Below are positions 1 through 6,458 of a DNA stretch of 10,978 nucleotides, in pieces. Within the stretch, counting starts at the first letter, position 1. The number at the start of each line of letters is the position of its first letter. The stretch comes from a bacterium (GTDB lineage: Bacteria; Patescibacteriota; Patescibacteriia; JAACEG01). Under the pieces are notes generated by a model. The model was not told the origin of the DNA and did not search any database. It was given only the letters and a program-made list of their open reading frames with translations. The stretch spans positions 1-10,978 of the forward strand of contig JALULG010000082.1 in the NCBI GenBank assembly GCA_027040785.1, given 5' to 3'. The position numbers and the translations under genes were made by a program.

Positions 1-428
1 AAAATGAAAAAAATTATTTTTGGGATACTGTTAATGAAAAAAGAATTAAACAAATAATAAAAAAATATTTTACAACAGAAGAAAAAGAAAAAGAAATAAA
101 AGGACTGGTCGTTAGCAAAGGGAAAAAGAAGATTAAAGGAAAAATAAAAATTATCCATAATCCGTTTAAAGAGAAGGGAAAATTCAAAAAAGGAGAAATT
201 TTAGTAACGGCAATGACTTCTCCCGAATTTATAATTGTTATGCAAAAAGCTAAGGCAATTATTACCGATCAAGGAGGAATGACATCACATGCCGCCATTG
301 TTTCTCGGGAATTAAAAATTCCTTGTATTGTCGGAACTAAAATCGCTACCCAAACTTTAAAAGACGGTGATCTGGTGGAAGTGGATGCAGAGAAGGGGGT
401 TGTAAAAATATTAAAAAACGCCCGTTAA
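1..428 (+). CDS. PEP-utilising enzyme swivel (phosphohistidine) domain protein, 3' part
   Basis: The reading frame is open from base 3 to the stop at 426-428, so the gene begins left of the window and about 141 residues are visible. The last ~90 residues match the mobile phosphohistidine domain of PEP synthase, PPDK and rifampin phosphotransferase: a GK-rich beta strand, the TSPEF segment, then TDQGGMTSHAAIVSREL. The histidine encoded at 288-290 is the residue expected to carry phosphate between the ATP site and the acceptor site. The protein stops right after this domain (DLVEVDAEKGVVKIL), so the C-terminal TIM barrel that binds PEP/pyruvate in classical PEP synthase is absent; the swivel domain is C-terminal, as in rifampin phosphotransferases. 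The segment before it is lysine-rich and helical and I do not recognise it. A separate ATP-grasp partner lies at 1596-2531. An internal ATG at 213 would cut the domain and is not the start. The substrate cannot be told. Confidence 0.85.
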   Translation, partial: NEKNYFWDTVNEKRIKQIIKKYFTTEEKEKEIKGLVVSKGKKKIKGKIKIIHNPFKEKGKFKKGEILVTAMTSPEFIIVMQKAKAIITDQGGMTSHAAIVSRELKIPCIVGTKIATQTLKDGDLVEVDAEKGVVKILKNAR

Positions 429-457
429 TATTGATAGCAATAACATTAAATCCAAAA

Positions 458-484
458 TAAAAAAAGGGTGGATTTTCTCCACCC
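458..484 (-). terminator. Rho-independent terminator of the minus-strand unit
   Basis: A perfect 7-bp stem GGGTGGA (466-472) / TCCACCC (478-484) with a 5-base loop is followed, reading on the minus strand, by a run of seven U (459-465). It lies just past the stop of the 65-aa gene (498-500). There is no T run on the plus side, so it works for the minus unit rather than for the swivel-domain gene ending at 428. Confidence 0.8.
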
Positions 485-497
485 GTAATTGATAGGT

Positions 498-695
498 TCA
501 TTTTTTCTTAATCCTCCCGTTAGTCGGGAGATTGTGCGAAAGATTGCGACCGCAAATCGCCGCAACCGCACTGCTTATAGTGGCTCGGGATCTTACTCGA
601 TCCCGTTCTTCGAGGATAGCCAAAACTTCTTCTGTCCTCTCCCCTTTCCTCAAGATTTCATATAATTCGTTGTTGTCTTTTTTTTCTAACTTCAT
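498..695 (-). CDS. Small 65-aa protein, translationally coupled, unknown function
   Basis: The start codon (695-693) overlaps the stop of the upstream 253-aa gene as ATGA, and AGGAGG sits 4 bases upstream, so the gene is very likely translated. The first ~34 residues are charged and helical (MKLEKKDNNELYEILRK, then EEVLAILEERDR) and look like a short regulatory or adaptor helix pair. The second half changes character (SRATISSAVAAICGRNL, then a basic KKK end) and is encoded by a GC-rich string of inverted repeats, so the C-terminal sequence may be dictated by DNA/RNA structure rather than by protein function. I recognise no family. The terminator at 458-484 follows closely. The main doubt is whether the annotated frame is meaningful beyond residue ~35. 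Confidence 0.6.
   Translation of the reverse strand: MKLEKKDNNELYEILRKGERTEEVLAILEERDRVRSRATISSAVAAICGRNLSHNLPTNGRIKKK
508..607 (-). other. GC-rich chain of hairpins, possible structured RNA or repeat
   Basis: This stretch is about 54% GC by count over 511-610, well above its surroundings. It contains successive inverted repeats: CGGGATC (586-592) / GATCCCG (599-605), a 4-bp CACT/AGTG pair around 568-583, an imperfect GATTGCG/CGCAAATC pair around 542-558, and CTCCCG (514-519) / CGGGAG (525-530). It is followed by the terminator hairpin. It overlaps the 3' half of the 65-aa frame. It could be a structured 3' region of the minus transcript or an inserted palindromic repeat. It does not fit a tRNA. 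Confidence 0.35.
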
Positions 696-1453
696 ATCCC
701 CTCCTGTATGTATTTTATTATTTTTGCCGAATAAATTCGGCTCAATTCATGCCAATAAATTTTTTTCTGTGTTAAACAATATAACACATAAAGAGTCCTG
801 GCGCAAGGTCTTTTTTCAAGGCACTCTTTGGCAATTTGAATTGCCTTTTCATCTTCTCCTTTTTCCAAAAACAATTTTACCAAATTCTCCCGAACCACGC
901 TTAATTCCGGGGAAAGCTCTTTTGCCATAAATAAAAGTTTCTCTCTTTTAGGCAAATCTTCTTCCAGATAAGCCTGAGAAACCAAATAGTCGGCAGCAAT
1001 TGTTTCCCAAAAAGGAAGATTAAGTACCTTGGGATGAACTACAGGCCCTCCTACGAGAGCGGAAAGAGGGTCAAATTGATCCCCATCAATCAAAACAATA
1101 TTATGGGGTTCTTCGCAGGTCAATATCGCCTGCAAATCTTCATGACTTCTGCCGGAACCTCTTAAAAAATTTTTAGCAAAAAAATCTTCTAAAACATCCC
1201 CAAACTTAAATTGAATATTTGGGAAATGTTTTTCAATCAAAGCGCCAATTTGAGCGCCCCGACCAACACAGCTCCTTTCGTCCAATAATAAATTTAATTT
1301 GGCAAATTCCCTTTGGCTTATAAAACCATTAGGAAAATTGAATTTCACAGTATGAAGCGTAAGCCAAATATTCTCTTTCACTTCATAATCTAATTCCTCC
1401 AGCCTTTGATAAGCAATCCTCTTGACTTTTTCAATAATTTCTTCTTTTTTCAT
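692..1453 (-). CDS. 253-aa protein, possible transglutaminase-like core with TPR-like tail
   Basis: I do not recognise a named family. It has no signal peptide or membrane segment, so it is probably cytoplasmic. Residues 58-72 (DERSCVGRGAQIGAL) and 114-130 (EEPHNIVLIDGDQFDPL) resemble the Cys and His-Asp segments of transglutaminase/papain-like folds: C62 at the start of a helix, H117 in a strand, D128 about 11 residues later. Residues ~150-245 form helical pairs (AADYLVSQAYLEEDLPKREK, VVRENLVKLFLEKGEDEKAI, ending YSAKIIKYIQ) like degenerate TPR repeats. Start: ATG 1453-1451 with AGGAGG 6 bases upstream, a strong Shine-Dalgarno that most genes here lack. It is the first gene of a two-gene unit with the 65-aa protein and lies between the two PEP-synthase-like parts but on the opposite strand. 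The peptidase/amidase-like activity is inference only. Confidence 0.8.
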   Translation of the reverse strand: MKKEEIIEKVKRIAYQRLEELDYEVKENIWLTLHTVKFNFPNGFISQREFAKLNLLLDERSCVGRGAQIGALIEKHFPNIQFKFGDVLEDFFAKNFLRGSGRSHEDLQAILTCEEPHNIVLIDGDQFDPLSALVGGPVVHPKVLNLPFWETIAADYLVSQAYLEEDLPKREKLLFMAKELSPELSVVRENLVKLFLEKGEDEKAIQIAKECLEKRPCARTLYVLYCLTQKKIYWHELSRIYSAKIIKYIQEGI

Positions 1454-1496
1454 TTTTCCCTCCTCAAATTTAATTTTTATTTAATTATAAAGGACT

Positions 1497-1531
1497 TCAT
1501 AACAATATAGCAAAAAATAGATAAAAATCAA
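1497..1531 (-). promoter_or_regulatory. Sigma70-type promoter for the minus-strand unit
   Basis: On the minus strand TTGATT (1531-1526) and TATATT (1509-1504) are separated by 16 bases, placing the transcript start near 1497 and giving a ~45-base leader before the ATG at 1453. AT-rich DNA yields many chance matches, so this is moderate evidence. Confidence 0.45.
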
Positions 1532-1536
1532 GTCTA

Positions 1537-1565
1537 TTGTCTTTTTTTTCTTAAAAAGTTATTAT
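1537..1565 (+). promoter_or_regulatory. Possible promoter for the PPDK N-terminal domain gene
   Basis: TTGTCT (1537-1542) and TATTAT (1560-1565) are 17 bases apart and lie ~30 bases upstream of the ATG at 1596. The region is extremely AT-rich and other -10 choices exist. No Shine-Dalgarno precedes the ATG. Confidence 0.3.
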
Positions 1566-1595
1566 AAATAATAATATTTAAAATTATTTAAAAAT

Positions 1596-2531
1596 ATGCT
1601 TATTAAAAAATTCAAAGAATTATCAAAAAAAAATGTTTCAATAGCCGGTGGGAAAGGCGCTTCACTTGGAGAAATGACCCAAGCCAAAATACCCGTGCCT
1701 CCCGGTTTTGTTATTTTGGTTTCCGCTTTTGAAAAATTTTTGGAAGAAACCGATTTAAACATAGAGATTAATGCCATAATGAAAAAAATCAAACACAATG
1801 ACATTAATTCCGTAGAAAAAGCTTCTGTCCAAATAAAGGATATGATTGAAAATTTGGAAATTCCTCAAGATATTGCCAAAGAAATTAAAAAAAGTTTTCA
1901 AAGTCTGAAAAGCAAATACGTGGCCGTAAGAAGTTCGGCCACGGCCGAAGATTCTTCGGTCGCTTCCTGGGCCGGAGAACTGGAAACCTATTTAAATGTG
2001 ACGGAAAAAAATCTCTTGAAATCCGTTAAAAAATGCTGGGCTTCACTTTTCAGTCCTCGGGCTATTTTTTATCGCTTTGAAAAAAATTTACAAGACCAAA
2101 AAGTTTCCGTAGCCGTAGTGATCCAAAAAATGGTTCAGTCGGAAATTTCCGGAATTTGTTTTACTGTTCATCCGGTGACCGAAGATAAAACTCAAATGAT
2201 AATAGAAGCCGGCTGGGGGTTGGGCGAAGCGGTTGTTTCCGGCTCTATTACCCCGGATTCTTATGTTCTTAACAAAAAAAATTTTTCCATTATTGATATC
2301 AATGTTGCAGAACAAGAAAAAGAAATGGCTCTTGATAAAAAAGGAGTTAAATGGAAAAAAGTCCCTTCAAGCAAACAAAATAAACAAAAATTAAAAGAAA
2401 AAGAACTTATCAAATTGAGCAAACTTTGTGTTCAGATAGAAAAACATTATCAAAAACCCCAAGATATTGAATGGGCGATTGAAAAAAATAAAATTTACAT
2501 TACTCAAAGCAGACCGATTACCACTTTGTAA
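1596..2531 (+). CDS. Stand-alone PPDK N-terminal (ATP-grasp, PEP/pyruvate-binding) domain protein
   Basis: This 311-aa protein is the nucleotide-binding half of PEP synthase/PPDK, which transfers phosphate from ATP to the histidine of a swivel domain. Motifs run in the family order: GGKGASLGEM (18-27), PVPPGFVI (33-40), VAVRSSATAEDS (109-120), FSPRAIFYR (152-160), ISGICFTVHPVT (184-195), GWGLGEAVVSG (206-216), QDIEWAI (289-295) and the closing QSRPITTL (304-311). The protein ends exactly where PEP synthase would continue into the swivel domain, and no such domain follows. A swivel-domain gene ends at 428, about 1.2 kb upstream on the same strand, with an opposite-strand unit in between. The start gives the usual short lead into GGKGASLG; there is no Shine-Dalgarno. 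It probably acts in cytoplasmic PEP/pyruvate metabolism or as an antibiotic-phosphotransferase-like enzyme. The acceptor is not known. Confidence 0.9.
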   Translation: MLIKKFKELSKKNVSIAGGKGASLGEMTQAKIPVPPGFVILVSAFEKFLEETDLNIEINAIMKKIKHNDINSVEKASVQIKDMIENLEIPQDIAKEIKKSFQSLKSKYVAVRSSATAEDSSVASWAGELETYLNVTEKNLLKSVKKCWASLFSPRAIFYRFEKNLQDQKVSVAVVIQKMVQSEISGICFTVHPVTEDKTQMIIEAGWGLGEAVVSGSITPDSYVLNKKNFSIIDINVAEQEKEMALDKKGVKWKKVPSSKQNKQKLKEKELIKLSKLCVQIEKHYQKPQDIEWAIEKNKIYITQSRPITTL

Positions 2532-2541
2532 ATTTATTTTT

Positions 2542-2567
2542 AAAAAGTAAATTATTCTTTACTTTTT
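2542..2567 (+). terminator. AT-rich hairpin after the PPDK-domain gene, possible terminator
   Basis: AAAAAGTAAA (2542-2551) and TTTACTTTTT (2558-2567) form a perfect 10-bp stem with a 6-base loop, 10 bases after the stop. The 3' arm itself supplies the U-rich tail. Only one GC pair is present, so strength is doubtful. Confidence 0.4.
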
Positions 2568-2610
2568 CCTAATTTAATGTAATATAAAGATAATATTTCC
2601 ATTAAAAAAA

Positions 2611-2760
2611 GAGGTTGTCGTCAAACCCTGTTTTTGATGATTTTTTTAAATTTCAGCCGAAATCTTGCTAAAAAAATCGATAAATACGAGGTATTGATAA
2701 AATTTTTAACAAGTCGTAGATGAAATTTGGAAAAATTGCAAAAACTAAAATCTGACAACA
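2611..2760. repeat. Intergenic element with several inverted repeats, possible MITE-like repeat or RNA
   Basis: Much of the 257-base gap between 2531 and 2789 is filled by nested hairpins. GATTTTTTTA (2639-2648) pairs with TAAAAAAATC (2669-2678); inside it ATTTC (2650-2654) pairs with GAAAT (2659-2663). AATAC/GTATT with a 3-base loop follows near 2683-2695. The ends carry GTTGTC (2614-2619) and GACAAC (2754-2759) in inverted orientation, preceded by GG and followed by CC at slightly different spacing. No reading frame of note occurs here. The end repeats are short enough to be chance. Confidence 0.35.
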
Positions 2761-2788
2761 TCCTTAAATTAAGGGATTTTTATTGTTT

Positions 2789-3706
2789 ATGCTTAAAATT
2801 TACAAAAACTCAATTCAAAGTAAACCCCTCAGAAGAATCAAGGGATTTTCCTCCAATGTTTGGATTTCTTTAATTTCTCCCAACGAAGATGATATTTTAA
2901 AAATCAGAAAACATCTTCATATTTCAGCGGAAACAATGCAAGATTGCTTAGACGAATACGAATTGCCGAGAATTAAAATTGAAAACAATAATTTAATTAT
3001 AATGATTAGAGCGGTTGTTAAAAAAGAAAGCTATAAAACAACTCCTTTAACCATTATTTTAAATGAACACAGTATCACAACCATCTCTCTTTGCGATTTA
3101 AATTTATTTAACAATCTTAAAAACAGAAGAGGGATTTACACCACTCAAAGATCCAACTTTTTAATAAATATTTTTTTGGAAGTAATAAATCAATATCAAA
3201 ATTATATTAATCAAATTAATAAAAAAGTTAGCGCCAAAAAAAGAAAAATCAAAAGTATTGACAAAAAAGATGTTTTTTTGTTGGTTGAAATAGAAGAAAT
3301 TTTAAATCATTTTATTTCCTCTTTGGTTCCGAACATAAATGTTATTAAAAGAATATTGGCAAATAACTATATTATTCTATACCAAAGAGACAAGGATCTG
3401 ATTAATGATTTATTGATGGACGGAGAACAAGTCTTGGAATTATCAAAAACAAATCTTAAAACCATTAATAACATTAGAGATGGTTATTCTACAGTTCTGT
3501 CTATCAGATTAAACCAAATTATGCAAGTTTTAACTTATGTAACCGCTTTTTTAACCATACCGATGATAATTGCCAGTGTTTACGGAATGAATATTGATTT
3601 ACCTTTGGCAAATTCTCCTCACGCTTTTTCCATATTGATAAGTTTAAATTTTGTTTTAATGGGAATAACTTTATTGGCTTTTATTATATTTAAGAAAAAA
3701 TTGTAA
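2789..3706 (+). CDS. corA: CorA-family divalent metal (Mg2+/Co2+) transporter
   Basis: The 305-aa protein has the CorA layout: an N-terminal cytoplasmic alpha/beta domain (WISLISPNEDDILKI, then ETMQDCLDEYELPRI), a long helical stalk (~130-245, rich in Lys/Glu/Asn), and two C-terminal membrane helices (~247-265 and ~282-302). The signature YGMN follows TM1 (G266-M267-N268), the selectivity-filter motif of the pentameric channel. The protein ends in a basic tail (FKKKL), expected in the cytoplasm. A TTG six bases upstream (2783) is in frame and has AAGGGA at a better distance, so the start could be there; ATG 2789 is preferred as the stronger codon. It is the first gene of the corA-gltX-yidC-SPFH-secD-secF run. 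No convincing promoter was found in the gap before it. Confidence 0.92.
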   Translation: MLKIYKNSIQSKPLRRIKGFSSNVWISLISPNEDDILKIRKHLHISAETMQDCLDEYELPRIKIENNNLIIMIRAVVKKESYKTTPLTIILNEHSITTISLCDLNLFNNLKNRRGIYTTQRSNFLINIFLEVINQYQNYINQINKKVSAKKRKIKSIDKKDVFLLVEIEEILNHFISSLVPNINVIKRILANNYIILYQRDKDLINDLLMDGEQVLELSKTNLKTINNIRDGYSTVLSIRLNQIMQVLTYVTAFLTIPMIIASVYGMNIDLPLANSPHAFSILISLNFVLMGITLLAFIIFKKKL

Positions 3707-3713
3707 TAAAAAT

Positions 3714-5153
3714 ATGTCTATCAGAACTCGTTTTGCCCCAAGTCCGACGGGCTTTTTACATATCGGAAGCGTCAGAACCGTTCTTTTTGATTATCTTCTG
3801 GCCAAAAAAAACAACGGGAAAATAATTCTAAGAATAGAAGATACAGATCAAAAAAGATATGTAAAAGGGGCGGTGAAAAAATTAATTGAAATATTAAACT
3901 GGTTAAATATTAAATTTGACGAAGGTCCTCATATTGGAGGTGATTACGGACCCTATATTCAAACTGAAAGATTAAAAATTTACCAAAAATACATTCAAAA
4001 ACTACTCGATAAAGACAAAGCTTATTATTGTTTTTGCTCCGAAGAAAGATTAAAAAAATTAAGAGAAGAGCAAATAAAAAAGAAACAAGCGCCAAAATAC
4101 GATAATCATTGTCGCAATTTATCAAAAAAAGAAATTGAGGAAAATATTAAAGCGGGCAAAAAATATGTTATTAGGCAAAAAATGCCTCAATCCGGAGAAA
4201 CCGTTTGCTATGACGAGTTAAGAGGGAAAATTATTTTTCAAAACAAAGACCTTGATGATCAAGTTTTAATTAAATCAAATGGAATTCCCACTTATCAATT
4301 CGCCAATGTCATTGATGACCATTTAATGAAAATAAGTCATATAATAAGAGGGGAGGAGTGGATATCATCTTTGCCAAAAAACATTCTTTTATATCAATCT
4401 TTTAATTGGAAAATTCCAAAGTTTATCCATATTCCTTTAACTTTAAACAAAGAAGGAGGAAAATTAAGCAAAAGACAAGGCGATGTTGCGGTAGAAGATT
4501 ATAAGAAAAAAGGATATATTCCGGAAGCAATTCTCAATTTTTCCGCTTTATTGGGATGGCATCCAAAAGGGAACCAAGAAATTTTTACCCTCGAAGAAAT
4601 GATAAAACTTTTTTCAAAAAAAGACTTAAATATTTCGCCGGCCATTTTTGATATTCAAAAATTACGTTGGATAAATGGCGAACATATTAGAAGAAAAACT
4701 TTGGCGGAATTTCATCAATTAGCATTACCTTATTATAAAAAACTTGATGAAAATTTACCTTTTGAAAAAATAAGCGCGATTTTACATAAAAGAACCGAGG
4801 TTTTGGGAGAAATCCCGGAAATGATTGATTTTTTCAACTCTCTTCCAAAATACAAAAAATCACTTTTTATTAATAAAAAAATGAAAAGTGATTTAAAATC
4901 AGCCAAAAGGATTCTTTCCGAAATAATTCCGATTTTGGAAAATATTAAAAATTGGAACGAAGAAAATATCAAAAAAGAGCTTTTAAATTTTATTAAAAAA
5001 GAAAACTTAAAAAACGGAGAAGTTCTTTGGCCGATTAGAATAGCTTTATCGGGAAAAGAATTTACTCCCGGTGGCGCTTTTGAAATTGCCGATATTTTGG
5101 GAAAAGATAAAACAATCAAAAGAATAAAAAAGGGGATTAAAAAATTAAAATAA
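3714..5153 (+). CDS. gltX: Glutamyl-tRNA synthetase (class I)
   Basis: This 479-aa protein charges tRNA-Glu with glutamate in the cytoplasm; many bacteria also use it to mischarge tRNA-Gln, and the sequence alone does not tell which. The first line, RTRFAPSPTGFLHIGSVRT, contains the HIGH-type motif HIGS (16-19). The KMSKS-type motif is KLSKR (250-254), and IRGEEW (211-216) is typical of the family. Two cysteines, C106 and C108 (YCFC), with H132-C133 about 25 residues later look like the zinc-binding cluster of bacterial GluRS. The C-terminal helical anticodon-binding part (~325-479) is present and the length is normal. The start lies 7 bases after the corA stop with no Shine-Dalgarno, suggesting coupling by re-initiation. 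Confidence 0.97.
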   Translation: MSIRTRFAPSPTGFLHIGSVRTVLFDYLLAKKNNGKIILRIEDTDQKRYVKGAVKKLIEILNWLNIKFDEGPHIGGDYGPYIQTERLKIYQKYIQKLLDKDKAYYCFCSEERLKKLREEQIKKKQAPKYDNHCRNLSKKEIEENIKAGKKYVIRQKMPQSGETVCYDELRGKIIFQNKDLDDQVLIKSNGIPTYQFANVIDDHLMKISHIIRGEEWISSLPKNILLYQSFNWKIPKFIHIPLTLNKEGGKLSKRQGDVAVEDYKKKGYIPEAILNFSALLGWHPKGNQEIFTLEEMIKLFSKKDLNISPAIFDIQKLRWINGEHIRRKTLAEFHQLALPYYKKLDENLPFEKISAILHKRTEVLGEIPEMIDFFNSLPKYKKSLFINKKMKSDLKSAKRILSEIIPILENIKNWNEENIKKELLNFIKKENLKNGEVLWPIRIALSGKEFTPGGAFEIADILGKDKTIKRIKKGIKKLK

Positions 5154-5157
5154 TAAT

Positions 5158-5853
5158 ATGATTTCTTCTCTTTATTATACTTTACTGTACCAACCTTTAT
5201 TTAATTTACTGATATTCTTATATGAATTTGATGATAATTACAATTTCGGTTTGGCGGTCATTTTTCTAACCGTAATTATCAGATTCGTCTTATTGCCTTT
5301 CTCGTTTTTTGCTCAAAGAAACAAAGCGCATTACGAGGCTTTAAGCAAAGAAGTGAAAAAAATTCAAGAAGATTTAAAATACGACCCCGAACAAAGTAAA
5401 ATAGAAGTTAGAAAAGCTTTGAAAAAACATAAAATCAGACCTTGGGCAAAAGCGATAATTTTAGGAGTTCAAGGTTTAATCTTGGTGGTTTTCTATAAAG
5501 TTTTTATGGGCATGATCCGAGGAGATTTTACCAGTCTTTATCCTTTTATGACCGAACCGGATTTTGTAAATACCATTTTTTTGGGGATTGACCTGAAAGA
5601 AAGAAATTTTTATTTAGCTTCCTTTGTCGGGATTATTTTATTTTTGGAAATTTGGTACAATCAACGAAAAATCACCAACATCCTAACTCCTTCCGATATT
5701 GCTTTCAGATATTTTTTCCCACTTTCTTCAATCATTGTACTGGCAGTATTGCCGGCTGTAAAATCAATTTTTATCTTGACATCTATTTTTTTTACCATTA
5801 TTGTATCAATAGTATTAAAAATATTTGTCAAACCGGTAAAAGTTAAAAAATAA
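5158..5853 (+). CDS. yidC: YidC/Oxa1-family membrane protein insertase, short form
   Basis: This 231-aa integral membrane protein should insert membrane proteins alone or with SecYEG. It starts with the YQPLFNLLIFLYE segment (11-23) typical of YidC just before TM1. TM1 (~30-50, GLAVIFLTVIIRFVLLPF) carries R42, the family's conserved positive residue of the hydrophilic groove. A basic amphipathic cytoplasmic hairpin (~53-97) follows, then hydrophobic segments at ~98-118, ~152-166, ~183-203 and ~205-224. There is no large periplasmic P1 domain and no lipoprotein signal cysteine, so it is of the short Gram-positive/CPR kind. The sequence is divergent after residue 90. It begins 4 bases after gltX and sits just upstream of SPFH, secD and secF, which supports a role in export. 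No Shine-Dalgarno is visible. Confidence 0.8.
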   Translation: MISSLYYTLLYQPLFNLLIFLYEFDDNYNFGLAVIFLTVIIRFVLLPFSFFAQRNKAHYEALSKEVKKIQEDLKYDPEQSKIEVRKALKKHKIRPWAKAIILGVQGLILVVFYKVFMGMIRGDFTSLYPFMTEPDFVNTIFLGIDLKERNFYLASFVGIILFLEIWYNQRKITNILTPSDIAFRYFFPLSSIIVLAVLPAVKSIFILTSIFFTIIVSIVLKIFVKPVKVKK

Positions 5854-5873
5854 CTTTTTTATTTTTTTAATTT

Positions 5874-6443
5874 ATGTCCAGTGAAAATTTAGATAAAATG
5901 ATGTACTCCTTTGTAATGGAAGACGTCTTAAAAGGGTTCTTTATAAATGTTCCACCCGGATATGTTGCTTGTGTTTATGATTTGGGAAGAGGGGTTTTAA
6001 AAAAAGTTTTACGACCGGGCTTACATCTTAAATTACCTTTTTGGCAAAAAGCCAAATTGTTTAATACGCAAACTTTGGAATATAATATCAGCAAAGATTT
6101 TGATTTAAATAAACGAAAAATGATGGGAGACGAACCAATCAGGGTTGTTACCGCCGATGAAAGAATCGCTTTGGTTGAAGGAACGGTATTATTAAGATTA
6201 GATGTAGATCAAATTCCTCATATTTGGCAAAATATTGGGGAAGAATTCGTGGAAAAAATTATCAGACCAACTGTTAGAAGCAGATTTAGACTAATTACTT
6301 CAAAAAACACATTACAAGAGATAGTTTCCACCAAAAGAGATGAAGTTGAAGATCAACTTAAAGAAGAACTGGAAAGAATTTTTTATCCAAGAGGTATATT
6401 GGTGGAAAATGTATTACTCTCCGAGATTAAACCTATAAAATAA
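5874..6443 (+). CDS. SPFH/Band 7 (prohibitin-like) domain protein
   Basis: Residues ~20-189 match an SPFH domain: FINVPPGYVACVYDLGRG (23-40), LRPGLHLKLPFWQKAKLFN (46-64), then PIRVVTADERIALVEGTVLLRL and a helix pair (SKNTLQEIVSTKRDEVEDQL) ending in GILVENVLLSEI. The order is as in prohibitins and HflK/HflC. Unlike those, there is no clear N-terminal membrane helix (only a weak stretch at ~17-24) and the protein stops right after the domain, without the long C-terminal coiled coil. It could associate peripherally with the membrane. At 189 aa it is short for the family. It lies between yidC (20-base gap) and secD (15-base gap). A scaffold or quality-control role for membrane insertion is inference from context. 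The start is the first ATG after the yidC stop; ATGs at codons 9-10 are alternatives. Confidence 0.85.
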   Translation: MSSENLDKMMYSFVMEDVLKGFFINVPPGYVACVYDLGRGVLKKVLRPGLHLKLPFWQKAKLFNTQTLEYNISKDFDLNKRKMMGDEPIRVVTADERIALVEGTVLLRLDVDQIPHIWQNIGEEFVEKIIRPTVRSRFRLITSKNTLQEIVSTKRDEVEDQLKEELERIFYPRGILVENVLLSEIKPIK

Positions 6444-6458
6444 TTAATAAGATTAAGT

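Noticed and set aside
429..441. Small hairpin TATTG/CAATA just after the swivel-domain gene.
   Set aside because: A 5-bp AT-rich stem without a T tract is expected by chance.
532..930. A 132-codon plus-strand open frame.
   Set aside because: It is antisense to the two minus-strand genes, which have ribosome sites, a promoter and a terminator, and its product is of low complexity with no recognisable motif.
1934..1959. Strong overlapping inverted repeats (TTCGGCC/GGCCGAA and CCGAAG/CTTCGG).
   Set aside because: They fall exactly on the codons of the conserved VRSSATAEDSS motif of the PPDK domain, so codon choice for conserved residues explains them.
2762..2780. CCTTAA/TTAAGG palindrome followed by T's, as a possible terminator before corA.
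   Set aside because: The stem centre leaves only one unpaired base and few GC pairs, so it would be a weak hairpin, and it lies too close to the corA start to be a sensible terminator.
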